Assembly: GCA_024711065.1 (NCBI GenBank)
Contig: JANJTN010000076.1
Coordinates: 1-42,903 of the forward strand
Source of the DNA: a bacterium
Lineage (GTDB): Bacteria; Bacteroidota; Ignavibacteria; Kapaibacteriales; Kapaibacteriaceae
Length of the DNA stretch: 42,903 nt
Direction: 5' to 3'
Position 1 is the first letter of the stretch. The number at the start of each line of letters is the position of its first letter. Shown piece by piece: positions 7,944-16,081 of this stretch. The notes beneath the pieces were generated by a model that saw only the letters and a list, made by a program, of their open reading frames with translations, searched no databases and was not told the DNA's origin. Position numbers and translations under genes: made by a program.

Positions 7944-10595
7944 ATGGCAGACGCTTCCATCAGCGCGTTCCTTCGGTACTGCGAACCCGAGTGGATCTCG
8001 ACCTCGTGGGTCGACCGACTCGCGAGATCGCGTGATGCATCACTGTACCGACTCGTTCCCAAAGCCGTAGCCTGGCCGCGACATGCCGGCGATGTGAAGA
8101 CCATTCTGCAGGCCTGCCGAGACATAGGGTTGCATCTGACCTTCCGTGCCGCAGGAACCAGCCTCTCCGGACAGGCCATCACCGACGGTATCCTTGTTGA
8201 CCTGTCGCGTCACTGGAATCGTATCGAGATCCTGGATCAGGGGGCTCAGGTACGCGTCCAGCCCGGTATCACTGGTGGTCGAGTCAATGCCTACCTGGCA
8301 CGCTATGGCCGAAAACTTGGACCGGATCCGGCATCGATCAATGCGGCCATGATCGGCGGGATCGTTGCGAACAACGCCTCGGGCATGTGCTGCGGAACGG
8401 CACAGAATACCTACCACACCATGGCGTCGATCCGATTCATGCTAGCCGACGGTACCACCGTCGACACATCGGATCCGGCCTGCGACAGGCTCCTCCAAGA
8501 GACCCGACCAGACCTGCATGATGGTCTTGCCACCCTCCGCGACCAGATCCGAAGCGATCAGGACCTTACCGAACGGATCCGCCGAAAGTACCGTATCAAG
8601 AACACGATGGGGTATTCGCTGAACGCCTTTCTCGACGAAGACGAACCGGCCAGGATCCTTGGCCGACTGATGGTGGGAAGTGAAGGCACGCTGGGGTTCA
8701 TCGAGCATGTGGTGTACAACACGGTCGATGATCCACGAGACAAGTACACGGCATTGTTCGTTTATGACTCCATCGACGATGCTTGCGCGACCGTCGACCA
8801 GTGGAGAGACGCAGGGGCAGCGGCCGTAGAGATCATGGACGACGCCTCCATCCGCTCCTTCTCGTCGCTTCCGCACACTCCCGAGCCGTATCGCGTGTAT
8901 CAGCCCGGTCGTGCGGCGTTGCTTGTCGAGTTCCATGGCCAGCGTCCGGATCTGCCGGGAGACTGGGTCACGCAGGCCGAACATCGGGATCAGTTGTGGC
9001 GCTTGCGCAAGGGTCTCATGCCGTCCGTCGGCGCACTACGGCCCTCGGGCTCAACGATGATCAACGAAGACATTGCCGTTCCGCCGGAGCATCTGGCGGA
9101 CCTTGTGCGCGATGTTCAGGCCGCCTTCACACAGCACGGATTCGACGACGCCATCATCTTTGGCCACGCCAAGGATGGGAACATCCACTTTGTGATCAAC
9201 CAGGACTTTGCCCAGCCCGGCGAGGTCGATCGCTATCTCCGGTTCATGGACCGCATCGCCCAGATCGTGGTTGACACCTATGGAGGCTCGCTCAAGGCCG
9301 AGCACGGTACGGGACGGAACATGGCGCCGTACGTGGAGCAGGAATGGGGGAGAACCGCCTTCGAGCTCATGCAACGGTTGAAGACCCTCTGTGATCCACA
9401 CGGCATCCTCAATCCGGATGTCCTCGTCAGCACGGACCCGCAGATCCACGTCAAACATCTCAAGCCGGTGCCCGTGATCGATGCATCCGTGAACGCCTGC
9501 ATCGAATGCGGTTTCTGCGAACATGTTTGCCCCACACGTGCGATCACGCTCACACCGCGGCAGAGGATCGTTCTCCAGCGAGAACTGCAAGCTGATCTAC
9601 CGAACAGTGTCCGGCGCGAAGTCGAGGGCTCAACCGGGCAATACTACATGGATGACTCATGTGCCGCCGACGGGATGTGCGCTACGGCTTGTCCGGTGAA
9701 CATCAACACGGCCGATCTGGTCAAGGTCCATCGAGCAGCCAACACCGGAACGGTGACTGAAGCCCTGGCCGCCGCAGCTGCCCGTCACCCTCAGGTCCTG
9801 GATGCCGTGGCCCGCCTCGGTGCTACCACCGCACGCATGCTGCCACGATGGCCCAAGCCCCTTGGCAGACCAGACACGACACCTCACGTGACCTCGGAAT
9901 CGCCGGATGTGCTCTACGCACCTGCCTGTCCAAGTCGTTGGTTCGGCACTGACAACAGAGGACAGGCCCTCAGCGATCACGTCCGTGTACTCGCACACAT
10001 GGCGGGTCTCTCGCTGCACCAGGTCGACTCTGGTTCCGTGTGTTGCGGACAGATCTTTGAGAGCAAGGGGCTGGCCACGGCACACGCCGAGATCCTCGAC
10101 GTTTCACGACGGACACTGGAAACACTTCCCGAGCACCTGCCGTTGGTCACCGACGTCAGCACGTGTGGCGCCGCGTTTGTTGAACACGCCGCAGCGCTTG
10201 GACGCACCGTGCTCACGCCGACGGAATTTCTGGAAGAGTGGATCCTACCGCGTCTCCAGTTCAACGCGAAACGTGCTCACGTCGTGGTGCACCCAGGTTG
10301 CGGAGTTGCTGCCAGTGGAGACACCGCCCGACTGCTGCGCTTGATTGGTGCGGTCAGCGATCGTGTCTCTGTACCGCCATCGGCAGGTTGCTGTGGCATG
10401 GCCGGTGATCACGGCTTGCGCCACCCGAAACTGGTAGATGCTGCGGTACGACCCGAGCTGGAAGAATTGGCCCAGCTGGGCGAAACCGATGCCTACGTTT
10501 CACTCAACCCGGTCTGCCAGGCAGCGTTGTCCGATCGGAGCAAGCACCACTGGATCTCTGTATGGGAGCTGGTGCGAAGTGCCGTCGGGGACTAG
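7944..10595 (+). CDS. FAD-linked oxidase/4Fe-4S D-lactate dehydrogenase (Dld-II/YdiJ-like)
   Basis: 883 aa fusing three modules. Residues ~40-260 are an FAD_binding_4 domain (RAAGTSLSGQAI; GGIVANNASGMCCG). Residues ~260-510 are the FAD-oxidase C domain (IFGHAKDGNIHFV; KAEHGTGRNMAPYVE). Two 4Fe-4S clusters follow: CIECGFCEHVCP (C519, C522, C525, C529) and CAADGMCATACP (C573, C579, C583). The last ~200 residues hold two CCG-type cysteine-rich motifs (VCCGQIFESKG; GCCGMAGDHG). This architecture is that of respiratory D-lactate dehydrogenases of the Shewanella Dld-II type; related proteins oxidise glycolate or D-2-hydroxyglutarate, so the substrate is inferred. It is convergent with the glycosyltransferase, with a 24 bp gap. 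Confidence 0.9.
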   Translation: MADASISAFLRYCEPEWISTSWVDRLARSRDASLYRLVPKAVAWPRHAGDVKTILQACRDIGLHLTFRAAGTSLSGQAITDGILVDLSRHWNRIEILDQGAQVRVQPGITGGRVNAYLARYGRKLGPDPASINAAMIGGIVANNASGMCCGTAQNTYHTMASIRFMLADGTTVDTSDPACDRLLQETRPDLHDGLATLRDQIRSDQDLTERIRRKYRIKNTMGYSLNAFLDEDEPARILGRLMVGSEGTLGFIEHVVYNTVDDPRDKYTALFVYDSIDDACATVDQWRDAGAAAVEIMDDASIRSFSSLPHTPEPYRVYQPGRAALLVEFHGQRPDLPGDWVTQAEHRDQLWRLRKGLMPSVGALRPSGSTMINEDIAVPPEHLADLVRDVQAAFTQHGFDDAIIFGHAKDGNIHFVINQDFAQPGEVDRYLRFMDRIAQIVVDTYGGSLKAEHGTGRNMAPYVEQEWGRTAFELMQRLKTLCDPHGILNPDVLVSTDPQIHVKHLKPVPVIDASVNACIECGFCEHVCPTRAITLTPRQRIVLQRELQADLPNSVRREVEGSTGQYYMDDSCAADGMCATACPVNINTADLVKVHRAANTGTVTEALAAAAARHPQVLDAVARLGATTARMLPRWPKPLGRPDTTPHVTSESPDVLYAPACPSRWFGTDNRGQALSDHVRVLAHMAGLSLHQVDSGSVCCGQIFESKGLATAHAEILDVSRRTLETLPEHLPLVTDVSTCGAAFVEHAAALGRTVLTPTEFLEEWILPRLQFNAKRAHVVVHPGCGVAASGDTARLLRLIGAVSDRVSVPPSAGCCGMAGDHGLRHPKLVDAAVRPELEELAQLGETDAYVSLNPVCQAALSDRSKHHWISVWELVRSAVGD

Positions 10596-10619
10596 AGACG
10601 GATTCTCTGCACCAGTCAC

Positions 10620-11741
10620 CTACGGCCGGAACACCTGGTTCTTCCAGACCACCTTGCGTTTCAGAGCAAGGATCGGAAGAAAGAGTTCCGTGCTCATCAA
10701 GAGCAGGATCGCGGGCGGGATCGTCAGAATCAATCGGCCTCTGCCAACTGCCCTAGCCGCCATGGCGATCAGGGTTCCGTCGCCCAGCACCCGCATCACC
10801 ACGAAGCCGACCAGCCACGCCGTGGCACCTGTTACGATCGAAAGAGCAATGCCGGACCACAAAGCCAGTGACGACACCACAAATACCGCGGCACGCCAAC
10901 CCAAGGCCGTGCCGCCGCGCACCCAACGGTGTCGCTGCTTGATGTACTCGCCGATGTCTGCAGCCGGTAGGGTGATCACCGACGTGTTCATGTGAATAGC
11001 GTGACGAACGCGCCATCCGGCACGATGGATCGCGTCCTGCAGTGCCAGGTCCTCCGTCACACTGAACGTGATCGAACGATAGCCCCCTACAGCATCAAAG
11101 GCCGATCGGCGGACCGCAAGGTTGTTCCCAAAGCAACCCAAGGGGATGCCATTACCCACTCCGCCGGCGGCCATGGCCTGCGTATAGGTCCACTCCACGT
11201 CCTGCACGCGATCCAGGAAGCCCTCTGATCGGATGGACGTCAGACCGGCTACCAGTCCCACCTCGGGATCGGTGAACTGCATCACCATGCCGCGTACCCA
11301 CTCCGGTGAAACAGCACAGTCGGCATCGGTCATCAGGACCAACTCGCCATCGGCATGATCGATACCGTATTGGAGCGCTCCCGGCTTGCCACGGAGGTTG
11401 GGATCGACCTGTGCTGCCGTACGGTGCAACGGCAGAATGGATGGATACTGCTGTGCCAGGGCATCCAGGATCTGCGGTGTGGCGTCCTCACTTCGGTCGT
11501 CCACCACGATCATCTGGATCGCATCGGGCGGATAGTGCACCTGCATCAGACTCTGGATACAGCGTTCCAGATTGTCAGCCTCGTTGCGGGCTGGAACCAC
11601 AACGGTGATCCGTGGTGTTGCCTCGCTGGATCTCCATCGACGTCGCTCTTTGAGCAAGCCCACAACAAAGAACCCCACGCGTCCGGCATACACGATCACC
11701 AGGATCGAGAGCACGAGATTGATGGCGTTGATGTTCAGCAT
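10620..11741 (-). CDS. Membrane glycosyltransferase family 2
   Basis: 373 aa from the ATG at 11741, chosen because a consensus -7 box ends 9 nt upstream and the protein then begins with a TM helix (LVLSILVIVYAGRVGFFVVG). The GT-A domain shows VVVPARNEADNLERC, the nucleotide-binding VVDDRSED, DADCA (DxD metal site), EDLALQDA (catalytic Asp region) and QRHRWVRGG, the Q/RxxRW motif of processive or CrtQ-like enzymes. Three C-terminal hydrophobic segments follow. The acceptor could be a carotenoid, hopanoid or other lipid; nothing nearby decides it. It is divergent from the MATE gene. Confidence 0.85.
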   Translation of the reverse strand: MLNINAINLVLSILVIVYAGRVGFFVVGLLKERRRWRSSEATPRITVVVPARNEADNLERCIQSLMQVHYPPDAIQMIVVDDRSEDATPQILDALAQQYPSILPLHRTAAQVDPNLRGKPGALQYGIDHADGELVLMTDADCAVSPEWVRGMVMQFTDPEVGLVAGLTSIRSEGFLDRVQDVEWTYTQAMAAGGVGNGIPLGCFGNNLAVRRSAFDAVGGYRSITFSVTEDLALQDAIHRAGWRVRHAIHMNTSVITLPAADIGEYIKQRHRWVRGGTALGWRAAVFVVSSLALWSGIALSIVTGATAWLVGFVVMRVLGDGTLIAMAARAVGRGRLILTIPPAILLLMSTELFLPILALKRKVVWKNQVFRP

Positions 11742-11750
11742 AACTTCACT

Positions 11751-11758
11751 CAAAGTTA
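11751..11758 (-). promoter_or_regulatory. -7 box TAACTTTG before the glycosyltransferase
   Basis: An exact TAnnTTTG on the minus strand, 9 nt before the ATG at 11741. Its position supports the shorter start over the upstream in-frame codons at 11768 and 11792. Confidence 0.6.
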
Positions 11759-11841
11759 GCGGTAGCATTACGTCCTGATGGTGACGAAACATTCATGTGA
11801 CCAGATCGTTATCTGCCGCTTTTTCTGACCTAGCGATCGCC

Positions 11842-13203
11842 ATGTCCGCCTTCCAGCGTTCCTCCGTCGACCTGCTCCACGATCCCGTTGATCGGTCCTT
11901 GCGGCTGTTCGCCATTCCAATGGCCTTCAGCTTTCTGGTCAACATGATCTATTCGCTGATCGATCGGTACTACGCATCACGACTGGGCGACGCTGCCATA
12001 GCCGCCATCGGTGCCAGCGACCAGATCACGTTTCTGGTGTTCACGCTCGCCAGCGGCTTTGCCGTAGGCACGGGGATCATCGTGGCCCGACGGTTCGGTG
12101 AACGAGATCTGGAGGAAGCCGGTCGGACGGCAGCACAGGCCGTTGGCGCTATGGCCTCCATCGCGCTCACGATCACCGGCGTGCTGTACCTGGCCATGCC
12201 GCTGATCCCGTCGATCATGCGCATGGAACCGGAAGTGGGGGCCATGGCCCTTTCGTACATGTCGTTCCTGTACATCGGATTTACCGCTAACCTGATAAAC
12301 TTTCAACTGTTTGCAGTAGTACGTTCGACGGGCAATCCGGTCTTTCCAATGGTGGTCTTGATCATGACCACCGTACTGAATGCGATCCTGGCGCCGGTAC
12401 TGATCTTTGGTCTTGGGCCCGTGAATGGCATGGGGCTGGCCGGAGCCGGTCTGGCAACGGCGTGTTCGCAGATCTCCGGTTCGGTGCTGGCTCTGTGGGC
12501 CGTTACCACCGGAAAGACCACACTGCGCCTACGCTTTGATCGCTTTCGTCCGGACTTCGGCCTGCTGTGGCGCATCGGGCGTCTTGGGCTGCCATCATCG
12601 CTGCAGATGCTCTCCGTGAGCGTCAACCGTGCCCTCATTTTCGTGTTGGTAGGGGGCTTTGGCACTTCGGTCACAGCTGCATACACGTTGGGATTGAACG
12701 TAGACATGGTGGTGTTCATGTCCGTGTTCGCCCTAGGCGTCTCGGTGGAAGTTGCCACGGGCCAGAACCTTGGAGCCGGCAACCTGGATCGCGTGCGCGC
12801 CTATCACCGCAGTGCCATGAAGCAGGGGGCTTTGCTGATGGGCGTGCTGGCAGTGGCCGTGTGGCTCTTTGGTGTGCCCTTCGTGAAGCTGTATACCAGC
12901 AGTCCGGAAACGATCGATGTTGCAACGGGATATCTCCATGTGACCGTGCTCGGCTACATCTTCTTTGCCATCGGCCTGGTGACCGTCCGTACGATCAGCG
13001 GCGCTGGTGCGGCGTTCACCAGCATGGCGATCACGGCGGGGTGTTTGCTGGGCCTGCAGCTGCCGCTGTCCTACGTGCTATCGCAGGCCCTTGCATTGGG
13101 TCCACAAGGCGTGTGGTACGGGATCCTGGCAGGATACGTGGTCTTCGCCTTCGTAGCGCTGCTGGTGCACCGGCGGGGGACGTGGCTGGCTGCCCGCGTC
13201 TAG
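11842..13203 (+). CDS. MATE family efflux transporter
   Basis: 453 aa from the ATG at 11842; an in-frame GTG at 11797 would add a poorly conserved leader. Twelve predicted TM helices in two MatE halves, a typical length. The start is characteristic: DRSLRLFAIPMAFSFLVNMIYSLIDRYYASRLGD, with the substrate-path LIDRYY region, then AIAAIGASDQI and TGIIVARRFGERD. MATE proteins export cationic drugs or metabolites using Na+ or H+. Closeness to the divergent glycosyltransferase could mean a shared lipid-linked export role, but that is only suggestive. Confidence 0.92.
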   Translation: MSAFQRSSVDLLHDPVDRSLRLFAIPMAFSFLVNMIYSLIDRYYASRLGDAAIAAIGASDQITFLVFTLASGFAVGTGIIVARRFGERDLEEAGRTAAQAVGAMASIALTITGVLYLAMPLIPSIMRMEPEVGAMALSYMSFLYIGFTANLINFQLFAVVRSTGNPVFPMVVLIMTTVLNAILAPVLIFGLGPVNGMGLAGAGLATACSQISGSVLALWAVTTGKTTLRLRFDRFRPDFGLLWRIGRLGLPSSLQMLSVSVNRALIFVLVGGFGTSVTAAYTLGLNVDMVVFMSVFALGVSVEVATGQNLGAGNLDRVRAYHRSAMKQGALLMGVLAVAVWLFGVPFVKLYTSSPETIDVATGYLHVTVLGYIFFAIGLVTVRTISGAGAAFTSMAITAGCLLGLQLPLSYVLSQALALGPQGVWYGILAGYVVFAFVALLVHRRGTWLAARV

Positions 13204-13263
13204 GGCATTAAACCTTTCCGTGATGCGTCCGTTGGTGCAGGGTTATCTTGAACGGTATCCACT

Positions 13264-13872
13264 ATGCACGCAGTGATCAGCCTGGAAACGGACGGACAGA
13301 TCCTGGAGGCCTTTCGGGCCGGCGAGCGCGATCGGGCCGCAACCGCCTTTGTGCGCGTGCATCAGCGCTTTGTGTACGCCGTGGCGCTGCGGCACCTTCG
13401 GAACCAGGAAGATGCCCGCGATGCGGCGCAGGAGACCTTTCTCAAAGCCCTTTCGTCCATCGATCGGTTCGATCCTCGAGCCTCATTGCGAACGTGGCTG
13501 TATCGGATCACGGTGAACACCTGTATCTCGATGCAGAGAAAGCGTCGATTCCTGTCGTTCTTCGCCGTGGGCGAGGGCGAGCACGAGCGCGACGTCCAGG
13601 CCCGGCAACTGCATCCGGACGAACAGGCGGTCCAATCCGAGTTCGAGCGCTTCCTGCAGGATGTGATCGCCTTGCTGCCACCAAAACAACGCGAGACCTT
13701 CTGTCTGCGTTATTTCGACGAGCTGTCGTACGAAGAGATCAGCGCGATGGTTGGCACCAGCGTTGGTGCCTTGAAAGCGAATTACCATTGGGCGGTCAAG
13801 AAGATCGCTGCCCACGTTCGTGAAAGCGAGTATTACCAGCACTGGCTAGACAACGACCATGAAGAAGCATGA
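13264..13872 (+). CDS. ECF-family RNA polymerase sigma factor
   Basis: 202 aa. Region 2 spans about residues 25-95 (FVYAVALRHLRNQEDARDAAQETFLKA, then RTWLYRITVNTC, the -10-binding helix). Region 4 spans about residues 135-190 (LLPPKQRETFCLRYFDELSYEEISAMVGTSVGALK, a helix-turn-helix). A TATCTTG element lies 13 nt upstream of the ATG. The next ORF overlaps its 3' end by 14 bp, the usual arrangement for a sigma factor and its regulator. Confidence 0.93.
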   Translation: MHAVISLETDGQILEAFRAGERDRAATAFVRVHQRFVYAVALRHLRNQEDARDAAQETFLKALSSIDRFDPRASLRTWLYRITVNTCISMQRKRRFLSFFAVGEGEHERDVQARQLHPDEQAVQSEFERFLQDVIALLPPKQRETFCLRYFDELSYEEISAMVGTSVGALKANYHWAVKKIAAHVRESEYYQHWLDNDHEEA

Positions 13873-14284
13873 CCTGACCGATGAGGAGATCCTGCAGCGG
13901 ATCAAATCGCATGTGGACGATACAGCCCAACAGGCGCTGTATGATCCGCCCATCCGCAATCTGAGTGTGAATGTGCTACAGGCGCAACAACAACGGCGCC
14001 GGGGGATCCTGGTGCGGCGTACGGCCGTTGCCCTCGGCACGATCGGTGCAGCCACGGTACTCTACCTGATGCCACTCCAGCAACCGGATCTGGCTACCGC
14101 TGATCCCGGTGCCGCGGCATCCGAAGCGGCAACAACAGCATCGTGGTCGGCGGCAGAAGAGGCCGACGCCTATATGGAATCACTCGTCGAAGCAGAGTCC
14201 GTGGATCTGCTGAGCGAGGCGGCCGATGCTGATCCGCTGCTGTTGTCGGACCGCGATGTTGACCAATTGTTCGAAGGACTCTGA
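13859..14284 (+). CDS. Single-TM protein paired with an ECF sigma factor (putative anti-sigma)
   Basis: 141 aa. It starts inside the sigma gene (14 bp overlap), so translation is probably coupled. The N-terminal ~55 residues are charged and cytosolic-looking, with a basic QQQRRRGILVRR stretch before one TM helix (TAVALGTIGAATVLYLM). The remainder is an acidic, Ala/Glu-rich periplasmic tail. It has no zinc-binding HxxxCxxC anti-sigma motif. Gene order argues for a membrane anti-sigma role; sequence alone does not prove it. Confidence 0.6.
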   Translation: MKKHDLTDEEILQRIKSHVDDTAQQALYDPPIRNLSVNVLQAQQQRRRGILVRRTAVALGTIGAATVLYLMPLQQPDLATADPGAAASEAATTASWSAAEEADAYMESLVEAESVDLLSEAADADPLLLSDRDVDQLFEGL

Positions 14285-14286
14285 CC

Positions 14287-14775
14287 ATGAAGAACCGTAT
14301 CACGACCTCGGTGCTACTCGCGTTGCTGATGATCGCCCTGACGCCCTCCATGAGTTTCGCCCAGCGGGATCGCGGACCCAATCCGGAAAAATTGCGAGAG
14401 CGGATCTCGGACCTTCGAAAGGTGAAGCTGCTGGATGTGCTGGACCTGCAAGGGGAACAGGTGGAGAAGTTCTTTGCCGTGTACAACAGCTTTGAGAACA
14501 AGATCGAATCGGCGAAAGAAGCGGTAGACCGGTCGTCACGCGACCTGCAGAAGGCGATCGGCAACGATGCCTCGGATGCGGAACTCCAGCGCCTGACCAA
14601 GGACCTTCGCGACAAGATCCGGGGTATCGAACAGCTGATCGAAGACCGATTCGACGAGAGCCGCAAAGTGCTTACCACGCAACAGTATGCGCAGTACGTG
14701 GTCTTCGAAGCTCGCTTCCGGGAAGAGCTGCAGCAGATGATCCTGGACCGCATGAAACGCATGCGTGACCGCTAA
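14287..14775 (+). CDS. Spy/CpxP-like periplasmic protein
   Basis: 162 aa, starting 2 bp after the anti-sigma-like gene. It has a signal peptide (MKNRITTSVLLALLMIALTP, ending SFAQ) and then an almost wholly helical, charged mature part with LxxQ-type spacing (LLDVLDLQGEQVEKFFAVY; LTTQQYAQYVVFE). This resembles the Spy/CpxP/LTXXQ family of periplasmic chaperones and stress sensors. With the upstream sigma and membrane partner it forms a plausible envelope-stress operon, like the ECF/CnrX-CpxP arrangements elsewhere. The family assignment is by pattern only. Confidence 0.6.
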   Translation: MKNRITTSVLLALLMIALTPSMSFAQRDRGPNPEKLRERISDLRKVKLLDVLDLQGEQVEKFFAVYNSFENKIESAKEAVDRSSRDLQKAIGNDASDAELQRLTKDLRDKIRGIEQLIEDRFDESRKVLTTQQYAQYVVFEARFREELQQMILDRMKRMRDR

Positions 14776-14790
14776 CGATCTATGTGCATA

Positions 14791-14818
14791 CCCCATTCCC
14801 CATTCCCCATTCCCCATT
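14791..14818. repeat. Tandem heptamer, 4 x CCCCATT (AATGGGG)
   Basis: Four perfect 7-bp units in the 49 bp between the convergent Spy-like gene and nupC. The same heptamer recurs at 19542-19590 and 39270-39301. Confidence 0.95.
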
Positions 14819-14824
14819 CTCCGT

Positions 14825-16075
14825 CTACAACACCACGCCCACCACGCAGGCGGCCAGTAGGTTGGCCAGGGCCCCGATGCACATGGCCTTGAAGGCCAGC
14901 CGCGCTACTTCACTGCGCTTTTCGGGTACCATGATCCCGAAGCCGCCGATCTGGATGCCGATGGACATCACGTTGGCAAAGCCACATAGGGCTACCGTGG
15001 CGATGGTGACCGTGCGTTGCGAGAGCTGTCCAGTGGCGATCAGATCTGCCAGCTTCTCATACGCCAGAAACTCGGTCTGACTCAGCTTGACGCCTAGCAG
15101 GGAAGCGAGTGTGGACACTTCGTTGGAAGGAACACCGGTGATCCACGCCAGTGGGTAGAACAACACACCCAGGATCTGATCCAGCGAGCGGGGAGCCCCT
15201 TGCCAGCCCCCGGCAGCGAACTGAGCAGCAGACCATCCCAGGACGGCATCGACCAGCGCCACGAGTGCCGTAAAGGCCAGCAAGACCACGATCACGTTCA
15301 CGGAGATCTTGAATCCGTCCAGCGCGCCCCGAGCAAGGGCATCCATCAGATTCTGTGCCGGTAGGATCGGATCGTCTACCCGGACGCTGCCGGTAGAAGC
15401 CTGCTGGGGCGACGGCTCCGCCAGCTTTGCCAACACCAGTCCACCCGGTGCGGCGATCAGGCTGGCCACGATCAGATAGGTAGCCGGAATGCCCAGCGCG
15501 ATATACACTCCCATGATGGAGCCGGCGATGGTGGCAAAGCCGCCCACCATGATGGCGAAGATCTCCGAAGACGTGGCCGATCCAAGATAGTGCCGCACGA
15601 TCAGCGGAGCTTCCGTTTGCCCGAGGAAGACGTTGGCGGCTGCCGAGAGCGATTCGATGGCCGTGGTTCCCATCGTTCGTTGCATCACCCAGGCCATACC
15701 GCGCACCACGCGCTGCACGATGCCCACATGGTACAGCACGGCGGTGACCGAAGACACGAAGACGATGATCGGCATGATGGTAAGTGCGAACTGCATGCCG
15801 AACAGGGTCCGATGTTCATCGGCGTTGGATGCAATGTTGCCAAAGAGAAAACGAGCACCCTCGTTGGCAAATCCAAGGAACCATGTTACCGCGCCGCCTG
15901 CGGCCTGGAACAGGTGCGTACCAACGGGTACTTGCAGCACGAAGACCGCCAGAAGGATCTGCAGGACCATTCCCCACAGTATCGTCCGCCAAGGAATGGT
16001 CTTCCGGTGCGACGACCACAGCCATGCCAGGCCAAGGATCACCACCACGCCGCCGGCACTGATCAAGCGCTCCAT
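14825..16075 (-). CDS. nupC: NupC/CNT-family nucleoside transporter
   Basis: 416 aa. Concentrative nucleoside importer of the inner membrane, coupled to H+ or Na+. The family motif GQTEAPL (in ANVFLGQTEAPLIVR) and the GGFATIAGSIMGVYIALG re-entrant region are present, along with the late SNEVSTLASLLG helix. About eight to ten hydrophobic segments and the length match NupC. It lies 6 bp downstream of the dnaE stop on the same strand, so the two are probably co-transcribed, although they have no functional link. Confidence 0.92.
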   Translation of the reverse strand: MERLISAGGVVVILGLAWLWSSHRKTIPWRTILWGMVLQILLAVFVLQVPVGTHLFQAAGGAVTWFLGFANEGARFLFGNIASNADEHRTLFGMQFALTIMPIIVFVSSVTAVLYHVGIVQRVVRGMAWVMQRTMGTTAIESLSAAANVFLGQTEAPLIVRHYLGSATSSEIFAIMVGGFATIAGSIMGVYIALGIPATYLIVASLIAAPGGLVLAKLAEPSPQQASTGSVRVDDPILPAQNLMDALARGALDGFKISVNVIVVLLAFTALVALVDAVLGWSAAQFAAGGWQGAPRSLDQILGVLFYPLAWITGVPSNEVSTLASLLGVKLSQTEFLAYEKLADLIATGQLSQRTVTIATVALCGFANVMSIGIQIGGFGIMVPEKRSEVARLAFKAMCIGALANLLAACVVGVVL

Positions 16076-16081
16076 CGTGCG

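Noticed and set aside
11833-11840. HIP1-like GCGATCGC as an organism signature
   Set aside because: I noticed this octamer only incidentally, and the excess of GATC in general already explains such matches.
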